The translations under genes were made by a program, and so were the position numbers. This document shows positions 59,188 to 64,000 of a DNA stretch of 64,000 nt, in pieces; position 1 is the stretch's first letter, and each line of letters starts with the position of its first letter. The notes under the pieces are model-generated. The model was not told the DNA's origin. It did no database searches and saw only the letters and a program-made list of their open reading frames with translations. Source of the DNA: CAIZWU01 sp942492905 (GTDB lineage: Bacteria > Verrucomicrobiota > Verrucomicrobiia > Verrucomicrobiales > V1-33); the NCBI GenBank assembly GCA_942492905.1, contig OW818657.1:3224001-3288000 (forward strand). Direction: 5' to 3'.

Positions 59188-59442
59188 TAACGGACCCGGT
59201 TCCCGGGTCGGAGGGAATGCCCTGATTCCACATCCCGGGTCGAGGGCGGGGAAGCCAGGCTGCCCGCCGGAAAAAACCACAGTTCATCCCGGAGCTGGGC
59301 AGCACTCCGGCTACCGGGACCCTGGATCTTACCCTTGGCCGGCCGCTTGTTTTCAAAAAAAGGGCTCCCCGTGCATCCAGTTGCCGGAGGTCTCCGTTGG
59401 ACGCCGGAGTTCACTCCCTCAACCCAACTTTATGCTAATGTT

Positions 59443-59943
59443 ATGAAACGATCCTTCCCGCTTCCTCTCCGTATTTCCTTCTGGCTGGCCCTGGCCGCAC
59501 TTCCCGCGGCTGCCCCGGCGGCGGTCACCGTCACCGGGCTGAGCACCTTTGATCCCGGCTCCAGCCGCTATACCTATAACTATTCCGTCACCAATATGGA
59601 TAGTGCGGAGGAGCTCATCCAGGTCACCTTCCCGGTCAGTGCTTCCGCCGCTCTGCTCGGCATCACCGCACCGGCGGGCTTCAAGCTGACCTACGATACC
59701 ATCGGAGCCCGGGTCAATTTTGTCTGGGATGATGACGACTTGACCATGCAGACCTTCGCCCCGGACAGCACGGTCTCCGGCTTCAGCTTCACCAGTCCCG
59801 TCGGTCCCGGCCTGACTCCCTTCATCGCCTCGGATATCAGTCAGGACTACACCGGATTCACTTCCGCCCCGGTGCCTGAGCCCTCGGTCCTGATGCTGGG
59901 CCTGCTGGCTCCGCTGGCGCTGCTGCGCCGCCGCCGGGCCTGA
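59443..59943 (+). CDS. Small PEP-CTERM secreted protein
   Basis: A 166-residue exported protein from the ATG at 59443 (signal peptide LRISFWLALAALPAAAPAA). The body is one beta domain (VTVTGLSTFDPGSSRYTYNYSV...), and the end VPEPSVLMLGLLAPLALLRRRRA is a classical PEP-CTERM signal, differing from the VPDGG class. It starts 255 bp after the anti-sigma gene and 45 bp before the DUF4331 gene, so it probably belongs to the regulon of the adjacent ECF sigma factor. Its function is unknown. Confidence 0.78.
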   Translation: MKRSFPLPLRISFWLALAALPAAAPAAVTVTGLSTFDPGSSRYTYNYSVTNMDSAEELIQVTFPVSASAALLGITAPAGFKLTYDTIGARVNFVWDDDDLTMQTFAPDSTVSGFSFTSPVGPGLTPFIASDISQDYTGFTSAPVPEPSVLMLGLLAPLALLRRRRA

Positions 59944-59988
59944 TTTCTTTCCACTCTCTCCCTCCAACCACACCAACCTGAAACTCCC

Positions 59989-61569
59989 ATGAAAACCACG
60001 ACTCCCTCCTGCCTCCTGACGATGATATCCCGCGCGGCCCTTGTGGCCATCGCCGCCTCAACGGTGCTTCCCGTGACCTCCTTGATGGCCTCCAGCCACA
60101 GCGATGCGCCGCTGATCAAACTCGATCCCCAGGCCAATCTGACGGATGTCTATGCGTTCATCCGCACCCGCCCGGCCACGGGCGAGCGGGCTCTCGTGGT
60201 GGAAGTCAGTGTGCGTCCTTTTTCCGAACCCGGCGATGGAGCGCAATACGAGGCCTTTTCCCCGGATGCCCGTTACAGCATCCACATCACCAATCCCGTG
60301 ACCGGTGCCGAGTCGGAGCGTTACGATTTCCGCTTCTCCCCGGTTGATCCGGTAAATGGACCTTCCACCTACAAAAACCCCAACACCATCCTCCGATATG
60401 GTCTGGGCACGGAAGTGGGGCCCATTGTCACGGTGGGCGACAACCGCCAGAATTTCACCCAAAGCTACACCATCACCCGGTTTGTGGGGAATGGTCCGGG
60501 CACCAATCTGAATCAAGGCGGGGCCTCCCTCCTCGTCCCCCCGCCCAACGTGGGATTGAACACCACCCCGGCCTACAACGACGCCACCGGCCGCGCGGTG
60601 TCAGGCGCCACCGGCCGGGCGGCCCTGGACAACTACACCCGGCAGACCACCTACGATCTTCCTGCCGGCACGCCGCCCGCGGCTGGTTCCACCGGATTCT
60701 ACACCACCTTTGCCGGACCCCGGGAAGACGGATTTTATGCAGACACCGCTGCCATCTTCGACCTGCTCAACAGCCGGATCCTCGATAACAATGGCAGCCT
60801 GGCGGACGGACTGGGACAGGACGGCAATGGGACCGATGGCTTCAAAGGATTCAACGTCCTGCATTACGGGATTGTGATTCCCCTGACAAATCTCGCGCAG
60901 ACCTTCACTTACACCGGCGCCCTCCAACCAGCCGGCACCGGAGTCGGCGTCTATGCCACCGTGAGCCGGCCCCGCATCACCCTGCGTTCCGCCACCTCGG
61001 CGGATGCCTCCAACGGCCCGTGGGTGCAGGTCAGCCGCCTCGGCAATCCGCTCTTCAACGAAGCCCTCGTCGCGGCCGCCGGGAAGGACCTCTACAACCG
61101 CAGTTCCCCCACCCAGGATGCGGCCCTGTTTGCTCAATACGCCAACAATTCCGAGCTGGCCGGGCTGATCAATGCGGTTTATGGCACCACCTTCGCCACG
61201 ACCGGCCGGGCCGATCTCAATGCCGTCTACATTCCCGACGTGATCCGGGTGAACACCACCACCGGAGCCACCAAGGTGCCTGGCGAAGCTGGCTTCAACC
61301 GGCTCAGCTTTATCGGAGGCGATACCATCACCAACGGAGCCGGTCAGCAAATCCCCGCCGGTTGGCCGAATGGCCGCCGCTTCGGCGACGATGCCATCGA
61401 CATCGCCCTGACCGCCATTGCCAGCGGCCCGACCTTCGCCACAATCACCGTGGTGGGCGACAATGCCGCGGCCAACGACCAGGTTTACAACCGCACCTTC
61501 CCCTACGCCGGTACGCCGCACTCCGGCACGCGGAACTCGAAAGATCAGGCTGGCTCGGTCGGTTTCTAA
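59989..61569 (+). CDS. DUF4331 secreted protein
   Basis: A 526-residue exported protein. After the signal peptide (ALVAIAASTVLPVTSLMA) comes SSHSDAPLIKLDPQANLTDVYAFIRT, the characteristic opening of DUF4331 proteins. Later hallmarks are GPREDGFYADTAAIFDLLN, RLGNPLFNEALVA and FGDDAIDIALTAIA. Function is unknown in the family. It has no CTERM signal. It lies between a PEP-CTERM gene and a TPR gene, in the block headed by an ECF sigma/anti-sigma pair, an arrangement repeated in other bacteria as far as I recall. Confidence 0.85.
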   Translation: MKTTTPSCLLTMISRAALVAIAASTVLPVTSLMASSHSDAPLIKLDPQANLTDVYAFIRTRPATGERALVVEVSVRPFSEPGDGAQYEAFSPDARYSIHITNPVTGAESERYDFRFSPVDPVNGPSTYKNPNTILRYGLGTEVGPIVTVGDNRQNFTQSYTITRFVGNGPGTNLNQGGASLLVPPPNVGLNTTPAYNDATGRAVSGATGRAALDNYTRQTTYDLPAGTPPAAGSTGFYTTFAGPREDGFYADTAAIFDLLNSRILDNNGSLADGLGQDGNGTDGFKGFNVLHYGIVIPLTNLAQTFTYTGALQPAGTGVGVYATVSRPRITLRSATSADASNGPWVQVSRLGNPLFNEALVAAAGKDLYNRSSPTQDAALFAQYANNSELAGLINAVYGTTFATTGRADLNAVYIPDVIRVNTTTGATKVPGEAGFNRLSFIGGDTITNGAGQQIPAGWPNGRRFGDDAIDIALTAIASGPTFATITVVGDNAAANDQVYNRTFPYAGTPHSGTRNSKDQAGSVGF

Positions 61570-61660
61570 CGACCCGTCTGTCTCCCGCCTCCATGGCGCC
61601 GGCGCGGTTGTCCTTCCCCCCTGCAACCCGCCGGCGTCATGCTGTTCTGACTCAATCACC

Positions 61661-63109
61661 ATGAAACCTCCCTCCTCCGATTCCCCGGCCACTCCCGCCT
61701 GGCGCCGCGGGCTGAATGCTGTCCTGATGATAGCGGGACTGTCCCTCAGTCTGGTTTTCCTCGGCAACCGCCCGGCCGGGGCTCTCCCGCCATCCGTCGC
61801 CGCTCCTCCTGCCGGAGGAATTGAACTGCAAGTTTCCTCAATGCTGGAGGCGCTGTCCACGCCTGCCTCCAAGTCCTTGTATGGCAAGTCGATGGTCGCC
61901 GCCGTGGAGCAGGTGCGCAGCCTGCCTGATTCTGCACAAGCATGGGTTTCCCTGGGGGATGCGATTGCCCAAGGCCAGCGGGATACTTCAGACCCTGCCT
62001 GCTTCGGCCATGCCGGGATCGCCTATCAACGCGCCCTGCAACTGCAGGCCTCGCATACCGGAGCCATGGCGGGCATGGCCTGGGTCCATGGCGGCCGGCA
62101 TGAATTTGACCTCAGCAAATTATGGGCCGGCAAGGCCCTCGCGCTGGATCCGGGGAATGCCACCTCCCACGGCATCATCGGCGATGCCGCGGTCGAACTG
62201 GGCGACTATGATGGAGCGTTTGTTCACTACCAAAAAATGATGGACTTGCGTCCGGACTTGTCTTCCTGGAGCCGGGGAGCGCATCTGCTGTGGCTCACGG
62301 GGAAACAAAGCCGGGCTGTCCTGCTGATGGAGCAGGCCATCCAGAGTGGTGGACCTTATGCGGAAAATACCGCGTGGTGCCGGGCGAGGCTGGCGATGAT
62401 GCTTTTTCATGACGGCGCCTTGTTGCCTGCGGCCCAGGCGCTGGCCCCTGCGATCGACGCGGGTTCGGCCAACCTTCACCTGCGGCTCGCCGCCGGACGG
62501 ATCGCCGCTGCCGGTGGCGATTTTGAAACGGCCGTGATGCACTATCAGAAGGTGCTGGAATCCGGCGGGAACCTCGAGGCTCTGATTGCCCTGGGTGACA
62601 TTTTTGCGGTCCGGGGAGACACCTTCAGCGCCGAAAAATATTACGCTGAAGTCGAGACCCTGCATCGCAGCCACCGGGAGACGGGCATCCACGATCACAT
62701 GGAGATGGCCCGTTTTTTTGCCGATCACGACCGCCAACTGCCGGAGGCGTTGAAGCTCATCCAGGAACATGGTCAAAGCGGAAACCCCATCGAGATGGAT
62801 ACCATGGCCTGGGTCTATTTTAAAAATGGCGATCAAAACAAGGCCATCGCCTGCATCAAGACCGCCTTGAAGAAGGCAAGGCATGACGCTGAGCTCCATT
62901 ACCACGCCGGCAGGATCGCGGCCGCTGCCGGGGATCGTGTTTCCGCGGGAAATCACTTCCAGCAGGCGCTGGGCCGGAATCCAAATTTTTCGCTGATCCA
63001 AGGCCCCCTCGCGGCCAAGGCCTTGGCGGAACTGAAAGCCGCGGCCCCGTCTCCGGCGGTGATTCCGGCGGTGCTACCCGTTCAGTTTTCCAACAGAAAA
63101 CTGAGGTAA
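61661..63109 (+). CDS. Exported TPR protein downstream of DUF4331
   Basis: A 482-residue protein from the ATG at 61661 with one N-terminal membrane/signal segment (LNAVLMIAGLSLSLVFLGN), then about ten tetratricopeptide repeats (SAQAWVSLGDAIAQGQ, TGAMAGMAWVHGGRHEFDLS, ATSHGIIGDAAVELGDYDG, NLEALIALGDIFAVRGD, PIEMDTMAWVYFKNGDQNKA). It would be a periplasmic scaffold, and its pairing with DUF4331 suggests a joint function. The long open frame upstream (from 61418) is antisense/out-of-frame to the DUF4331 gene and is not part of it. Confidence 0.8.
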   Translation: MKPPSSDSPATPAWRRGLNAVLMIAGLSLSLVFLGNRPAGALPPSVAAPPAGGIELQVSSMLEALSTPASKSLYGKSMVAAVEQVRSLPDSAQAWVSLGDAIAQGQRDTSDPACFGHAGIAYQRALQLQASHTGAMAGMAWVHGGRHEFDLSKLWAGKALALDPGNATSHGIIGDAAVELGDYDGAFVHYQKMMDLRPDLSSWSRGAHLLWLTGKQSRAVLLMEQAIQSGGPYAENTAWCRARLAMMLFHDGALLPAAQALAPAIDAGSANLHLRLAAGRIAAAGGDFETAVMHYQKVLESGGNLEALIALGDIFAVRGDTFSAEKYYAEVETLHRSHRETGIHDHMEMARFFADHDRQLPEALKLIQEHGQSGNPIEMDTMAWVYFKNGDQNKAIACIKTALKKARHDAELHYHAGRIAAAAGDRVSAGNHFQQALGRNPNFSLIQGPLAAKALAELKAAAPSPAVIPAVLPVQFSNRKLR

Positions 63110-63146
63110 GAAGGCCAGGGGCTGCGCGGATTTCCGGGTCTGCCCC

Positions 63147-63908
63147 TCATTTGAACATCCGGTCCCGCATCAGATAGTAGAGGAAAAGGGGGTTGTAGGT
63201 GAAATAGCGTTTGAAGAGCCGGCGGGGTTCCATGGCAAGGCGGTAGGCCCATTCGCAGCCCATACGCTGGAGCACGGCCGGGGCCTGGGGCACTTCCCCC
63301 GCATGGAAGGCAAAGGCCGCTCCAATGCCGAAATAAACGCCCGGCGGCAGACGGTCTTTATGCTGCGCGATCCAATATTCCTGCTTGGGACATCCCAGGC
63401 CGACCCAGATCAGATTGGCTCCCGAATCCCGGATTTTACTGCAAATGCGCTCGAATTCGTCATCTGGCCATTTTCCGAAGGGAGGAGAGTGGGTGGCCGC
63501 GATGGCACAGTCGGGAAATTGTTCCCCAAAGGATTTGGTCAGCTGATCCAGAGTGCTCTGTTTGCCTCCCAATAAAAAGTGTTTGAATTCACCAGATCTG
63601 CCGTCGGTGGCTTTGAGCGTTTCCAACATCAGGGTCGGCCCATAGACGCGGTCCTGTAATTTTTCAGAAGCCTCCAACCGGGCATTGACCGCCCATACCA
63701 GCGGCATCCCATCCGGGCAGATGAGGTCGAACCGGCGCATCGCGGCCCCAAACGAGGCATCGTGCCGGGCGAGGGCTGCGACGTGGGTGTTGGCCGCTTC
63801 CACGGCATAGGCCTCATCCCGGCGGCGGGCGTGATCCAGAATCCACTCCACGGCTTTCTGGTAGGAAGTCACAGCGACGGGCAGTCCGATGATATCGATG
63901 GTGCGCAC
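63147..63908 (-). CDS. WecG/TagA/CpsF family glycosyltransferase (GT26)
   Basis: A 253-residue glycosyltransferase that adds the second sugar (ManNAc or ManNAcA in characterised members) to a polyprenyl-diphosphate-linked sugar. The motifs LICPDGMPLVWAV, LIWVGLGCPKQEYWI and GIGAAFAFHAGEVPQAPA are characteristic of GT26, followed by the C-terminal CEWAYRLAMEPRRLFKRYF that helps membrane association. The start is GTG at 63908. It converges with the TPR gene. Together with the UDP-sugar dehydrogenase and epimerase it makes sense as part of the exopolysaccharide pathway although it lies 47 kb away. Confidence 0.88.
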   Translation of the reverse strand: MRTIDIIGLPVAVTSYQKAVEWILDHARRRDEAYAVEAANTHVAALARHDASFGAAMRRFDLICPDGMPLVWAVNARLEASEKLQDRVYGPTLMLETLKATDGRSGEFKHFLLGGKQSTLDQLTKSFGEQFPDCAIAATHSPPFGKWPDDEFERICSKIRDSGANLIWVGLGCPKQEYWIAQHKDRLPPGVYFGIGAAFAFHAGEVPQAPAVLQRMGCEWAYRLAMEPRRLFKRYFTYNPLFLYYLMRDRMFK

Positions 63909-64000
63909 AGGATAAGGCAGGCTGGAAAAGGATGGACCGGGGTGCTTCAGACCGCGGCAGGCGGGTTAAGGGTTGACCCACCCGGGAAGGGAGGTTGCAT

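Noticed and set aside
1..64000. CRISPR arrays, tRNA or rRNA genes, transposases, integrases
   Set aside because: No regular direct-repeat/spacer array, cloverleaf-like or rRNA-like sequence, or transposase motif was recognised; the repeats present are dispersed or palindromic.

Overview
The window looks like chromosomal DNA of a GC-rich member of the Verrucomicrobiota. The evidence is VPD-G-G type C-terminal sorting signals with an exosortase, a planctomycete/verrucomicrobial PSD1-cytochrome plus DUF1501 pair, a TIGR02597-like protein, few Shine-Dalgarno sequences, and long intergenic stretches filled with short dispersed repeats. I cannot name a genus. No tRNA, rRNA, CRISPR array, transposase or phage gene was seen.

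Region 1 (1-17645) is an exopolysaccharide locus. It encodes four GT4 glycosyltransferases (the first cut by the window edge), a secreted beta-helix protein, a CapK-like adenylate-forming enzyme, a nucleotide-sugar epimerase, a polysaccharide deacetylase-like protein, an alpha/alpha-barrel glycosidase-like protein, an ElyC/YdcF-type membrane protein, a UDP-sugar 6-dehydrogenase, a small membrane protein, the exosortase and a Wza-like export lipoprotein. Genes at 3003-6077 are visibly more AT-rich than their neighbours. A WecG-family GT26 (63147-63908, minus) lies at the far end.

Region 2 (18117-44815) is the sorting and regulation region. Four secreted proteins end in VPDGG + transmembrane + basic tail (21306, 30281, 33742, 35523). 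Their exosortase is at 15725, and homologues of the PEP-CTERM/exosortase partner proteins lie among them: histidine kinase PrsK (22470), sigma-54 activator PrsR (28430) and TPR protein PrsT (37278-40526). Each of the four VPDGG genes has a good -24/-12 sigma-54 promoter (GG-N10-GC). Upstream of each lies a 17-bp near-palindrome, TGTMARAWWTTCCGACR-like, about 109-219 bp from the -24 element. I read this as a self-contained regulon in which PrsK/PrsR/RpoN switches on the exosortase cargo. Other secreted proteins here are the TIGR02597-like protein, a PEP-CTERM protein and its paralogue, two fibronectin-III proteins, an outer-membrane barrel and an FHA/coiled-coil protein. They instead have housekeeping-type promoters, several of which place the start codon only 6-10 nt after the -10 box.

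Region 3 (45009-63109) holds three units. The first is a minus-strand operon of a PSD1-cytochrome protein, a DUF1501 protein and a sialidase-like BNR protein. The second has a GT39-like membrane protein and its partner opposite an osmoregulated-glucan MdoH-type glucosyltransferase, with a YihY/BrkB protein beyond. The third is an ECF sigma factor / RskA-type anti-sigma pair followed by a PEP-CTERM protein, a DUF4331 protein and a TPR protein, probably one regulatory unit.

Most gaps over 300 bp are mosaics of short repeat families (GTAGCATGAG..., GATCCCTCCGGGATC-ended elements, AGCTCCGTAGGAGCG elements, TTGAGGGTTGAG and GCAGAG simple motifs) rather than genes.
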